DNA of 64,000 nt from Aestuariirhabdus sp049985285 (lineage in GTDB: Bacteria; Pseudomonadota; Gammaproteobacteria; Pseudomonadales; Aestuariirhabdaceae): contig NZ_JBNIEU010000003.1 of NCBI RefSeq assembly GCF_049985285.1, forward strand, positions 248,001-312,000. The letters run 5' to 3'. The stretch's first letter is position 1; each line of letters begins with the position of its first letter. The notes beneath the pieces are model-generated. The model made no database searches, was not told the origin of the DNA, and worked only from the letters and a program-made list of their open reading frames with translations. This document shows positions 52,817 to 61,487 of the stretch, piece by piece. The position numbers and the translations under genes are program-made.

Positions 52817-55051
52817 ATGGTTAAAGTTAGAGAAGATCATCCTATCCATGAAGATGGTTCCGTCAATATCGACGCCTGGTTGGCGCGTATTGGCCGCGAT
52901 AAAAATATACGTGATATTGAGCTGATCACCGCGGCGTGCCAAATGTCCTGCGATGCCGCAATGCAGGGGGGCGACCGTCACGATCACTGGCAGGATAGTG
53001 ACCCTTACCGCATCGGATTGGAGATGGCGGAGATATTGGCAGAGTTAAACCTGGATCAGGAGTCACTGATTGCGGCGATATTGTATCGCGCAGTTCGGGA
53101 GGAGAAACTGACCCTGGATCAGGTTGAGCAGCGCTTCGGTACAACGGTGGAAAAACTGATTCGCGGTGTACTGGGTATGGCGGCGATTAGTGCTATCCAG
53201 ACCCCCGGGCGAGGCTCCGTGCTGGGGCAAGAGCAGGGACAGCTGGAAAACGTGCGCAAGATGCTGGTCTCGATCATCGATGATGTTCGCGTGGCGCTGA
53301 TTAAACTCGCCGAGCGAACCTGTGCCATTCGAGCGGTAAAGAATCTCGATAAGGACAAACGCTTAAGGCTTGCGCGAGAGGTATTCGAGATCTATGCCCC
53401 GCTAGCCCATCGCCTCGGGATTGGTCACATCAAGTGGGAGCTTGAGGACCTGTCCTTTCGTTACCTGAAACCCCAGGACTACAAAAAAATTGCCAAACTG
53501 CTGGATGAGCGCCGCCTTGATCGCCAGCAATATATCGACGACGTCATGCGACAGCTGAAAGAGTCCTTGGCTGAGGTGGGGATCGATGCGGAGATCAGCG
53601 GTCGGGCCAAACACATCTACAGCATCTGGAGAAAAATGCGTCGTAAGGGGATCGATTTTCGTGACGTCTACGATATTCGAGCCGTGCGGGTGCTGGTTCC
53701 ACAGCTGCGGGATTGTTACGGGGCGCTGGGTATCGTTCACTCGTTGTGGAGCCATATCCCTCGGGAATTCGATGACTATATAGCGACTCCCAAGGAGAAC
53801 GGTTATCGATCCTTGCACACAGCCGTGGTCGGTGCAGGGGGAAAAACCCTTGAGGTGCAGATCCGCACCCATGAGATGCACGAAGAGGCAGAGCTGGGTG
53901 TATGTGCTCATTGGCGCTACAAGGGTACGGACACCAAGACCACAACGGGTAGCTACGAAGAGAAGATTGCCTGGCTACGGCAGGTCATGGAGTGGCACGA
54001 GGATATCGGCGATCTCGACAGTTTGGCCGGGCAGTTGCGTAGCGACATAGAATCGGACCGAATCTATGTATTTACCAAAAATGGCCATGTGGTTGACCTG
54101 TCGGTAGGGTCGACCCCGATCGATTTTGCCTACCGTGTGCATACCGAAGTAGGGCATACCTGCAGGGGAGCCAAGGTGGGAGGGCGTATTGTTCCGCTTA
54201 CCTATACCCTGAAAACCGGCGATCAGGTGGAGGTGCTAACCGCTAAGGGGGGAACCCCCAGCCGGGATTGGCTAAACCCAAACCTTGGCTATGTCACCAC
54301 GGCCCGAGCGCGCTCCAAGATTATGCACTGGTTTAAGGAGCAGGACCGGGATCAGAATGAGACGGCTGGCCGCCACCAGATAGAACACGAACTCAAGCGC
54401 CTGGCGCTGGTGGGTGTTGATTTCGATACACTGGCTCCTGAGTTGAACTATAAGACCGAGGCAGATATGTTCGCGGCAGTCGGTGCGGGGGACTTGCGCC
54501 TGGCCCATGTGATTCACGCCGCCCAGCGACAGGTGGGTTACGATGATGAGAAACAGTTTGAGCTGCAACTACGCGCGCCCAAGGCAAAGGTATCCGATGG
54601 GGATATTCGTATTCGTGGCGTGGGCAACCTGTTGACCCAAATGGCCGGGTGTTGTCATCCGTTACCGGGAGATCCGATCATCGGTTATATCACCCTGGGT
54701 AGAGGGGTGACTATTCACCGGCAGGATTGCCAGCAAGCGCTGTTGTTGCAGGAGAGGGAGTCCAACCGTCTTATTGAAGTCGACTGGGGGGCGCAGCCTG
54801 AAAATACCTACGCGGTTAATATTGAGTTGCTAGCTTATGATCGTCCGGGTCTGATTCGCGATATTACGGTGGTGCTGGCGAACGAGAAAGTAAATGTCAT
54901 TGCGCTCAATACGGCGTCAGATACGAGGGATAACATGGCGCGGATGACCCTGACTATCGAGATCGATGGGCTGGATTCGCTGTCGATGGTGTTGGCTCGA
55001 ATTAATCAACTACCCAACGTGATTGAAGCATCACGTAGCCGACGGAGTTAG
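52817..55051 (+). CDS. relA: GTP pyrophosphokinase RelA
   Basis: A 744-residue (p)ppGpp synthetase of the stringent response. The N-terminal hydrolase-like domain lacks the HD motif (LYRAVREEKLTL stands where SpoT has a HDxxED block), so it should be synthesis-only. The synthetase domain has YIATPKENGYRSLHTAVVG near 321. TGS (YVFTKNGHVVDLSVGSTPIDFAY near 416) and a C-terminal ACT domain (YAVNIELLAYDRPGLIRDIT) follow. The ribosome site is a modest GAAG. It precedes mazG by 2 bases. Confidence 0.96.
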   Translation: MVKVREDHPIHEDGSVNIDAWLARIGRDKNIRDIELITAACQMSCDAAMQGGDRHDHWQDSDPYRIGLEMAEILAELNLDQESLIAAILYRAVREEKLTLDQVEQRFGTTVEKLIRGVLGMAAISAIQTPGRGSVLGQEQGQLENVRKMLVSIIDDVRVALIKLAERTCAIRAVKNLDKDKRLRLAREVFEIYAPLAHRLGIGHIKWELEDLSFRYLKPQDYKKIAKLLDERRLDRQQYIDDVMRQLKESLAEVGIDAEISGRAKHIYSIWRKMRRKGIDFRDVYDIRAVRVLVPQLRDCYGALGIVHSLWSHIPREFDDYIATPKENGYRSLHTAVVGAGGKTLEVQIRTHEMHEEAELGVCAHWRYKGTDTKTTTGSYEEKIAWLRQVMEWHEDIGDLDSLAGQLRSDIESDRIYVFTKNGHVVDLSVGSTPIDFAYRVHTEVGHTCRGAKVGGRIVPLTYTLKTGDQVEVLTAKGGTPSRDWLNPNLGYVTTARARSKIMHWFKEQDRDQNETAGRHQIEHELKRLALVGVDFDTLAPELNYKTEADMFAAVGAGDLRLAHVIHAAQRQVGYDDEKQFELQLRAPKAKVSDGDIRIRGVGNLLTQMAGCCHPLPGDPIIGYITLGRGVTIHRQDCQQALLLQERESNRLIEVDWGAQPENTYAVNIELLAYDRPGLIRDITVVLANEKVNVIALNTASDTRDNMARMTLTIEIDGLDSLSMVLARINQLPNVIEASRSRRS

Positions 55052-55053
55052 AG

Positions 55054-55896
55054 GTGTCCAGCTACCGTTTGGAGGATCTTTTGCTGTTGATGGAGCGCCT
55101 GCGTGACCCGCAAACAGGTTGCCCCTGGGACCTCCAGCAGACGTTCGCAACCATTGTTCCCTTTACTTTAGAGGAAGCCTACGAAGTCGCCGATGCTATT
55201 CGCCGTGACGATTACCCCCATTTGATGGATGAGTTGGGTGACCTTCTGTTTCAGGTGATTTTTTACGCTCAGCTGGGTAAGGAGCAGCAACTTTTTGAGA
55301 TGGCAGACATCCTCGACAATCTTGTCGCCAAGCTGATTCGTCGCCATCCCCACGTATTTCCAGACGGCACCCTGAACTCCCGCCGAGGTCTCGAACAGGT
55401 TATTTCCGACAAGGAGATTAAAGCGACCTGGGAACGTATCAAACGCCAGGAGCGCGCGGCCAAAGCGGGTGCTGATGACGCGAGGGAGGCAGGTCGATGG
55501 CTCGACGATATTCCCCTCAGCCTACCGGCGCTCAAACGCGGACAGAAGATACAAAAGAGAGCTTCGCTGGCGGGGTTCGATTGGGACTGCCCTCAACCTG
55601 TACTGGGAAAAATCCGCGAAGAGGTGGATGAGCTGGATCACGCTCTTGCCCACGAAAGCAACGCGGCGGCGCTCGAAGAGCTGGGAGACCTGATGTTTGC
55701 CTGCGTAAACCTGGCCAGGCATCTAGGCAGTGATGCTGAAACCTTAATGTCGCAAGCCAACGATAAGTTTCAACGTCGGTTTGAGGGAGTAGAAAGGCAT
55801 CTTGTTAGCAAGGGTGGCTCCTTACAGGCCGCGAGTCTTGAGGAGATGGAAACTCTATGGCAGAGGGTGAAAGAGGCTGAGAAAGCGGTTGATTGA
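55054..55896 (+). CDS. mazG: Nucleoside triphosphate pyrophosphohydrolase MazG
   Basis: A 280-residue enzyme that removes house-cleaning NTPs and can affect ppGpp levels. Two MazG domains are visible: LEEAYEVADAIRRDDYPHLMDELGD near 35-60, and IREEVDELDHALAHESNAAALEELGD near 187-213, each with the EExxE...D metal motif. The start is GTG at 55054 after GGAG. The relA-mazG pairing is conserved. Confidence 0.95.
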   Translation: MSSYRLEDLLLLMERLRDPQTGCPWDLQQTFATIVPFTLEEAYEVADAIRRDDYPHLMDELGDLLFQVIFYAQLGKEQQLFEMADILDNLVAKLIRRHPHVFPDGTLNSRRGLEQVISDKEIKATWERIKRQERAAKAGADDAREAGRWLDDIPLSLPALKRGQKIQKRASLAGFDWDCPQPVLGKIREEVDELDHALAHESNAAALEELGDLMFACVNLARHLGSDAETLMSQANDKFQRRFEGVERHLVSKGGSLQAASLEEMETLWQRVKEAEKAVD

Positions 55897-55994
55897 TCAG
55901 TTTTTAAACGTTAGATTGTGAAACGGTTACTATCGTCCCAACTTGGACGGAGTATAGTGGTGAATGATGTTTAACGTAGCCCTGAGGTAGCAGT

Positions 55995-57389
55995 ATGCCG
56001 ATCGCCACAAAGGTAAAACGATATCTTCAGGCCAATGGTGCTCGTTTTAAGGTGCACCGTCTCTCCTCTCCGATTCTCTCCATGTGTGCCGCGGTGACTA
56101 ACCGGGGAATCGAGCCGTCTTCGGTGGCTGTTGCCCGGGTGTTCGAGCATCGTAATGGTCGTGTTTTGGTTGTCTATCCGTTGACTCATCGTATTTGTCG
56201 GAACGAAATTACAGCATTGTTGGGGGCGGATGCCAAACGCCTTGATAAACGCGCTATTGCTGCGTTGTTCGATGACTGCTCCCCCGATGCGGTACCCGCC
56301 ATCGGTGCTCCTTACGGCCTTAAAGTGTTGATCGACTCCGCCCTGTTTGAGAAGAAAACCATCCACTTTCGTGGTGGCTGCCCGCAAACTCTGATCTCTT
56401 CCGATCTGGATGAATTTCGCTTTCTTAATCCGGGTGCCCTGGTCGCACGAATCAGCGAAGCCGGATGTACTGATGTCGAATGTCCGTCATCGGCAGGATT
56501 GGAAGCGGCCGTAAGCCGCAAGCTAAAATCCTTACAGCGACTACCACCGATGCCGGCGAGCGTGACGCGAATATTGCGCCTGGTAAACGATCCCGATAGT
56601 GGGGTATCCGAGCTGGCAGCCCTGGTCGAGACCGATCCCAGTCTGGTTCTTCAGGTGATGCGACACGCTCGTTCAGCATTGTTCGGTTATCGTGGCAAGG
56701 TCGATACGGTGCAGGAGGCGATTACGCGGGTGCTGGGATTTGACCTGGTCAGCAATATCGCACTGGGACTTGCTGCGTGCCAGTCATTGCAGATGCCCAC
56801 CGATGGACCCTTGTCCCTTGCTCGTTATTGGCGCCATTCTCTTTATAGTGCCGAACTCGCAAGACGTTTGGCGCTAAAAGCAGATCCCGCGCTGGGAATT
56901 GTTCCGGCGACCGTGTACCTGGGTGGAATGCTGCATCAGTTTGGTCTGGTACTGATGGCGCACCTGTTTCCCCCCGAGTACAGCCTACTTTGCCGATTGG
57001 TTGAGCGCGAACCCGAGCGGCCCGTATTTGAACTCGAAAAACGGGTAATGGGGTTCGGTCAGGCCCGGGATATACTGGGATTGGGGTACGGGCGCATTGG
57101 CGGCTGGTTACTCGACGAATGGGACATGCCCGGCGAAGTAGTGGGCTGTGCTATGTACCATACGCAGGAGGGATTTCATTATAAGCAGCAACCTTATGTA
57201 GCATTGATGCAGTTGGTGAACTATCTGCTGACTCGTAATCAAGTTGAGTACGCGACTTTGGATCAGTTAGACCCCAAGGTCTGCGACCTACTGGGGTTGT
57301 CACTGGAATCTGCCCAGGCGGAGTTCGAGCTTTTGTTCGAAACCCGAGAGGCCATTGAGCAGCTTTCTTCTGCCATGGTCGCAAGATAG
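55995..57389 (+). CDS. YbaK-like domain fused to HDOD domain
   Basis: A 464-residue two-part protein. Residues about 1-150 look like a YbaK/ProX aminoacyl-tRNA deacylase domain (YLQANGARFKVHRLSS, VLVVYPLTHRICRNEITALLGADAKR, PDAVPAIGAPYGLKVLIDSALFEK, TIHFRGGCP). Residues about 175-390 are an HDOD domain (LPPMPASVTRILRLVNDPDSG, ALVETDPSLVLQVMRHARSALFGY, VYLGGMLHQFGLVLMAHLFP). The YbaK catalytic Lys is not evident, so the first part may bind rather than cleave aminoacyl-tRNA; that is inference. It lies alone between mazG and adk. Confidence 0.8.
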   Translation: MPIATKVKRYLQANGARFKVHRLSSPILSMCAAVTNRGIEPSSVAVARVFEHRNGRVLVVYPLTHRICRNEITALLGADAKRLDKRAIAALFDDCSPDAVPAIGAPYGLKVLIDSALFEKKTIHFRGGCPQTLISSDLDEFRFLNPGALVARISEAGCTDVECPSSAGLEAAVSRKLKSLQRLPPMPASVTRILRLVNDPDSGVSELAALVETDPSLVLQVMRHARSALFGYRGKVDTVQEAITRVLGFDLVSNIALGLAACQSLQMPTDGPLSLARYWRHSLYSAELARRLALKADPALGIVPATVYLGGMLHQFGLVLMAHLFPPEYSLLCRLVEREPERPVFELEKRVMGFGQARDILGLGYGRIGGWLLDEWDMPGEVVGCAMYHTQEGFHYKQQPYVALMQLVNYLLTRNQVEYATLDQLDPKVCDLLGLSLESAQAEFELLFETREAIEQLSSAMVAR

Positions 57390-57627
57390 TCCGATTGTAC
57401 TGCCTATCCGTGGCAGGTGGCCGCGTAGGCCAAAGTCGTATTAATTCCTCACCGCGAACTTGGGATAATCCGCGTCTCCAGGCGGCTTGTGCTGCCGGAC
57501 GGACCTGAGTATGCTTGTGGGCCCCTTTTGGGGCGCCAAACGCCCCTCCATCGGCGCATGTGTACGGCTCCTGATTAAGGGCCAAAGGGGCAAATTTTAT
57601 TTAAGATAGTGGTGAAGGAGTTTTTGC

Positions 57628-58272
57628 ATGCGAGTTATTCTGTTGGGTGCCCCGGGCGCCGGAAAGGGTACACAGGCTCAATTTATTACCGAAAAGTTTG
57701 AGGTGCCGCAAATTTCGACCGGAGATATGCTGCGCGCTGCCGTTAAAGCCGAGAGCCCATTGGGGCTGAAGGTTAAAGAGGTTATGGCATCGGGTGGACT
57801 GGTCTCTGATGACATTATCATTGACTTGATCAAAGAGCGCATCCAACAGCCCGATTGCGCAAAAGGATTCCTGTTTGATGGTTTTCCCCGCACGATTCCC
57901 CAGGCCGAAGCGCTGAGGGAATCCGGCGTCGCGATCGACTTTGTGGTCGAGATCGCAGTAGAGGACAGCGAGATCATCAAACGTATGAGCGGCCGCCGTA
58001 TGCACGAGTCCAGTGGCAGGGTGTATCACGTTGTCTACAACCCACCCAAAGAGGAGGGCAAGGACGACCTGACCGGCGAAGCACTGATCCAGCGTGAAGA
58101 TGACAAAGAGGAGACCGTGCGCAAGCGTTTGCAGGTGTATCACAGTCAAACGGCTCCCCTGATCGATTTTTATCAGGGCCTTAAAAGTGCCGATGCACCC
58201 CGCTATGTGCGCATTGAAGGCGTAGGCTCTGTCGACGATATTACGAAATCGTTATTCTCTGCCCTAACGTAG
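57628..58272 (+). CDS. adk: Adenylate kinase
   Basis: A 214-residue long-form adenylate kinase (AMP + ATP to 2 ADP). P-loop GAPGAGKGTQ lies near 7-16, the AMP-binding block TGDMLRAAVKA near 31, and FDGFPRTIPQA near 81. The LID (about 122-160, GRRMHESSGRVYHV) lacks zinc cysteines, as in enteric enzymes. GGTGAAGGAG precedes the ATG. A terminator follows the stop. Confidence 0.97.
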   Translation: MRVILLGAPGAGKGTQAQFITEKFEVPQISTGDMLRAAVKAESPLGLKVKEVMASGGLVSDDIIIDLIKERIQQPDCAKGFLFDGFPRTIPQAEALRESGVAIDFVVEIAVEDSEIIKRMSGRRMHESSGRVYHVVYNPPKEEGKDDLTGEALIQREDDKEETVRKRLQVYHSQTAPLIDFYQGLKSADAPRYVRIEGVGSVDDITKSLFSALT

Positions 58273-58287
58273 AGATTTTTAGCGTTT

Positions 58288-58320
58288 AAAAAAGCCGGGA
58301 GTTATTCCCGGCTTTTTTTT
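58288..58320 (+). terminator. Rho-independent terminator after adk
   Basis: AAAGCCGGGA (58291-58300) pairs with TCCCGGCTTT, followed by eight T residues to 58320. The loop is about five bases. Confidence 0.9.
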
Positions 58321-58732
58321 TGCACCTATTTTGTTGTGCTCAGTATTGACCATGGAACGGTAGATATGATTTTTGGGTATACGGCTTTATTGGTGCAAAA
58401 AAGTGACTGCAAAGCGCCCTGTGAAGGCTATGCTAACAAGCACTCGGTGATGAATTTGGTAGGTAGCGTCAGACCGATATTATGATCCGTTGATGAGCGG
58501 ATAGTTTTGACTGCTGAGTCTCTGTGTGTAGTGGCGTGCAAATAAAACGCGCGACCCCTATTAGTATTTTTTGACAAAAAAGGCGAGAAAAATAAAAAAG
58601 TAGACGATTCGTTAGGGATATTTTTCACATTGCGATTGAAAAGAACATTTTGCCTATTGACCGTACAATTTTTGTGCTATGTTTTAGCTGGTTCGTTCCA
58701 CAAATTTTTCAGTTGTTCCAGGAGATCGCGAA
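58321..58732. other. AT-rich non-coding gap
   Basis: This 412-base stretch holds no gene that I can support. It is clearly more AT-rich than its surroundings, notably at 58560-58690. A weak promoter candidate lies at its end: TTGACC at 58657-58662 and TATGTT at 58678-58683, with only 15 bases between. A GGAG ribosome site at about 58721-58724 serves the next gene. A 66-codon frame on the minus strand (58428-58628) has no coding features. Confidence 0.6.
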
Positions 58733-59797
58733 ATGGCCAGAGGTAGAAAACCCGCCGTAGCAAAAACAACGGCTGCCAAAAAAACGGTAGCGAAAAAAAC
58801 AACCCGCAAAGTATCAGCCAAGCCGGTAGTGCCTGCCTTTTTAACCAAGGCTCAAGACGCTCTCGCAAAAGTTGAAAAAAATGTAGTCGCGGTTCAGAAA
58901 CAACTCGACGCAGCACAAAAAAAGGCGACATCGGCCAAGGCCAAATACAGTAAAACGGCCACAGCCGCTAACAAGCGAGCCGCAGGTTCTGCTGCAACGG
59001 CCGCGAAGCGTCTCGTTGTAAAGCTCCAGACTGAAAAGGACAAGGTTCGCGCCGCAAAAACAGCGTTGGCAACAGCCGCAGTAAAGGCTTCTATGTTAGC
59101 CGCAGAAGATGCTCTAAAAGCTCGTGCAGAATCGTTTAAGAGTAGCCTGGAAGCCAAGGCAGAAAATGATCTGGCTAAAGCTACCAAAGCGTTTGAAAGT
59201 AAGTGGAAGCAGGCTCGAGTCAAGTTACATGATGCCAAGATAAAAGCTCATGCAGAGAAGCAGGCAGCGAAACTGAAGCAGGCTGCTAAGAAGGCTGCTG
59301 CCAAGTTAAAAGCGATCGAAAAGGCGGAAGCTAGCCGGTTGATGGCGCTGGAGAAGAAAGCTGCAGCAAAAGCAAAAGTCGCAGCCAAAAAGGTAGCGGC
59401 GAAAGCGAAAGCGGCAGAAAAGAAAGCTGCAGCGAAGGCTAAGGCGGCAGAAAAGAAAGCTGCAGCGAAGGCTAAGGCGGCAGAAAAGAAAGCTGCTGCG
59501 AAGGCTAAGATAGCAGCCAAAAAATTGGCAGCGAAGGCTAAGGTAGCCGCTCGTAAGAAGCCTGCTGCCAAGAAAGCGGCGGCCAAAAAGCCAGCGGCCA
59601 AAAAGCCAGCGGCCAAAAAGCCTGCTGCTAAAAAGGCAGTAGTCAAAAAAACTGCTGCAAAGAAAGCTCCGGCAAAGAAAGCGGTAGCAAAAAAGGCACC
59701 GGCAAAGAAAGCGGTTGCCAAGAAAGCTGCGGTAAATAAAACAGTAACCAAGAAAGCTACACCAAGTGCGCCTGCGGCTCCCGCTAAATCGGAGTAA
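58733..59797 (+). CDS. Histone H1-like Lys/Ala-rich protein, AlgP type
   Basis: A 354-residue, strongly basic protein. Residues 1-25 are a short basic patch with TAAKKTVAKK. Residues 30-195 form a long Ala/Lys helical or coiled-coil part. From about 196 to 345 it is almost only Ala, Lys and a few Glu, Pro, Val, with 11-residue units AAEKKAAAKAK and five-residue units KKPAA. This resembles the C-terminal tail of AlgP/AlgR3 of Pseudomonas and histone H1. A role in DNA binding and nucleoid shaping is likely; AlgP was linked to alginate control. It is preceded by an AT-rich gap and followed by a terminator. Confidence 0.85.
   Translation: MARGRKPAVAKTTAAKKTVAKKTTRKVSAKPVVPAFLTKAQDALAKVEKNVVAVQKQLDAAQKKATSAKAKYSKTATAANKRAAGSAATAAKRLVVKLQTEKDKVRAAKTALATAAVKASMLAAEDALKARAESFKSSLEAKAENDLAKATKAFESKWKQARVKLHDAKIKAHAEKQAAKLKQAAKKAAAKLKAIEKAEASRLMALEKKAAAKAKVAAKKVAAKAKAAEKKAAAKAKAAEKKAAAKAKAAEKKAAAKAKIAAKKLAAKAKVAARKKPAAKKAAAKKPAAKKPAAKKPAAKKAVVKKTAAKKAPAKKAVAKKAPAKKAVAKKAAVNKTVTKKATPSAPAAPAKSE
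59411..59509 (+). repeat. Three 33-base repeats in the AlgP-like gene
   Basis: A 33-base unit starting GCGGCAGAAAAGAAAGCTGC is repeated exactly at 59411-59443 and 59444-59476, and a third copy at 59477-59509 differs by one base. It encodes 11-residue units of Ala, Lys and Glu (about residues 227-259). Confidence 0.9.
59585..59629 (+). repeat. Three 15-base repeats in the AlgP-like gene
   Basis: AAAAAGCCAGCGGCC is repeated exactly at 59585-59599 and 59600-59614, and a diverged copy follows at 59615-59629. They encode consecutive KKPAA-type units near residues 285-299. More degenerate units flank them. Confidence 0.85.
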
Positions 59798-59840
59798 GCT
59801 TAGGCCGTTAGCCCTCTGGGGTTAATCTTGGTTTTGTTTA

Positions 59841-59868
59841 AGGGCCCCCTTTTCAGGGGGCCTTTTTT
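59841..59868 (+). terminator. Rho-independent terminator after AlgP-like gene
   Basis: GGCCCCCT (59843-59850) pairs with AGGGGGCC (59855-59862), and six T residues follow at 59863-59868. Confidence 0.9.
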
Positions 59869-59895
59869 GTTGTCGCCCGCGAGTGTTGCTATAAT
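59867..59895 (+). promoter_or_regulatory. Sigma-70-type promoter of tsaB
   Basis: TTGTTG at 59867-59872, 17 bases, then a perfect TATAAT at 59890-59895, 32 bases before the tsaB ATG. Confidence 0.7.
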
Positions 59896-59927
59896 CGCGG
59901 CCCTTTTGTTGATGTTGCGGCCACCTT

Positions 59928-60602
59928 ATGAGCACCTTGCTAGCGTTTGATACAGCCACGGAAGCCTGCTCTGTGGCCCTTGACCTCAATGGTGATATCT
60001 CCTCCGAATGGGCGTTGATCCCACGTCAGCACAGTGAGCAGATTCTACCAATGATTGACCGTTTGCTAGCCAGTGCCGGGATCACACTGTCTCAGGTGGA
60101 TGCTATCGCATTTGGCCGTGGCCCTGGGGCGTTTACAGGGGTTCGTATCGCGACAGCGATTGTACAGGGGCTCGCATTTGCTGCTGATAAACCGGTGGTC
60201 CCCGTTTCTACATTGGCCGCGCTGGCACAACAAGCCGTACGTCGTCATCGGGCGCAAAAGATTCTCGCTGCTATTGATGCACGTATGGATGAGGTCTACT
60301 GGGCTGGATACGAAGTGGTTGACGATGCGCTTGTTGAGGTTGTCACCGAGCAGGTCTGTGCCCCCGAATTGGTTCAGCTGCCAGCGTGTCGCGATGGTTG
60401 GGTAGGCGTTGGCACGGGGTGGGGGTTTAGTGATCGCATCGCCCTGCTGCCGGATCGGGTTGAGGTCGATGTTTACCCTCATGCTGAGGATATTGTACGA
60501 CTTGCGCAACCGTCTTTTTGTCGGGGAGAGGCGGTAGAGGCCTCTTTGGCATTACCCGTTTACCTGCGTAATCAAGTGGCAAAAAAGCGTCATGAGCGAT
60601 GA
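59928..60602 (+). CDS. tsaB: tRNA t6A synthesis protein TsaB
   Basis: A 224-residue ASKHA-fold protein that partners TsaD and TsaE in making threonylcarbamoyl-adenosine at position 37 of ANN-decoding tRNAs. LAFDTATEACSVAL at the N terminus and IAFGRGPGAFTGVRIA near 61-76 are diagnostic. The C-terminal part (SLALPVYLRNQVA) is also family-like. It has its own promoter and lies upstream of uppP. Confidence 0.94.
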   Translation: MSTLLAFDTATEACSVALDLNGDISSEWALIPRQHSEQILPMIDRLLASAGITLSQVDAIAFGRGPGAFTGVRIATAIVQGLAFAADKPVVPVSTLAALAQQAVRRHRAQKILAAIDARMDEVYWAGYEVVDDALVEVVTEQVCAPELVQLPACRDGWVGVGTGWGFSDRIALLPDRVEVDVYPHAEDIVRLAQPSFCRGEAVEASLALPVYLRNQVAKKRHER

Positions 60603-60686
60603 AGTTAGCAGCTGTTTTTTCTCATGCCGTAACCCCGGTACGGCAATTTGCAGCGCGAATGCACTAACCAATATTAGAGCGTAATT

Positions 60687-61487
60687 ATGGACATTTTTCA
60701 GGTTATCGTACTTGCGTTTATCCAGGGGGTCAGTGAATTTCTTCCCATATCCAGCTCGGCTCATCTGATTCTACCTTCACAGATTTTTGCCTGGCCGGAT
60801 CAAGGGCTTGCTTTCGATGTGGCGGTACATCTTGGGTCTCTTGCAGCCGTTGTCATCTATTTCCGCCAGGATCTATGGGGATTGACTCGTGGCTGTCAAA
60901 AAGCAATTGTTGCGCGTCAATTTAATCAGGAGTTACGACTTGGATTGATGTTGGTGCTGGCGACAGTGCCAGCGGTTCTCTTTGGTTTGGCAGTGAGTAT
61001 CAGCGGTTTCGATGAGGCGATGCGTTCGATTGCGGTGATCGCAACGACTACCTTGCTGTTCGGGTTACTGCTGGGTGTGGCGGAGCGCTTTATTCGCGGC
61101 AAACCGATGGATGCGATCGGTTGGCGTCAGGCGTTGTTGATAGGGTTAGCACAGGCGCTGGCTATTATCCCCGGGACGTCTCGTTCCGGTATCACCATCA
61201 CGGCGGCGATGCTGCTCGGTTTTTCCCGTGATGTTGCGGCACGATTTTCATTTCTGTTGTCGATACCGATCATCATTGCCGCCGGTTCGCTGAAAACTCG
61301 CGACCTGATCATGCAGGCCGAGCCTGTGCAGTGGTCGGTCTTGTTCGTTGGAGTACTGTTGTCTGGCGTCAGCGCCTGGCTGTGCATTCGCTGGTTTCTT
61401 GCCGTGATTAATCGAATTGGTATGTTGCCGTTCGTTATCTATCGAATCGTGCTGGCGGCGGTGCTGTTTGCACTCTACTTCAGCTGA
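60687..61487 (+). CDS. uppP: Undecaprenyl-diphosphate phosphatase UppP
   Basis: A 266-residue inner-membrane enzyme that recycles the undecaprenyl phosphate carrier for cell-wall synthesis. The blocks QGVSEFLPISSSAHLILP near 13-30 and IPGTSRSGITITAAML near 167-182 carry the known catalytic Glu, Ser and Arg residues. About eight membrane segments are visible. Its last 13 bases overlap the end of the convergent calcium-binding protein gene. Confidence 0.95.
   Translation: MDIFQVIVLAFIQGVSEFLPISSSAHLILPSQIFAWPDQGLAFDVAVHLGSLAAVVIYFRQDLWGLTRGCQKAIVARQFNQELRLGLMLVLATVPAVLFGLAVSISGFDEAMRSIAVIATTTLLFGLLLGVAERFIRGKPMDAIGWRQALLIGLAQALAIIPGTSRSGITITAAMLLGFSRDVAARFSFLLSIPIIIAAGSLKTRDLIMQAEPVQWSVLFVGVLLSGVSAWLCIRWFLAVINRIGMLPFVIYRIVLAAVLFALYFS

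Noticed and set aside
57390..57627. Gap before adk examined for a tRNA or small RNA
   Set aside because: No cloverleaf, T-loop consensus or CCA end could be seen.
58428..58628. 66-codon minus-strand frame in the AT-rich gap
   Set aside because: Composition follows the AT-rich DNA, there is no ribosome site and no known family.
59248..59751. Minus-strand frame opposite the AlgP-like gene, rich in Phe and Ala
   Set aside because: It is the mirror of the Lys/Ala repeat tract and looks membrane-like only for that reason.
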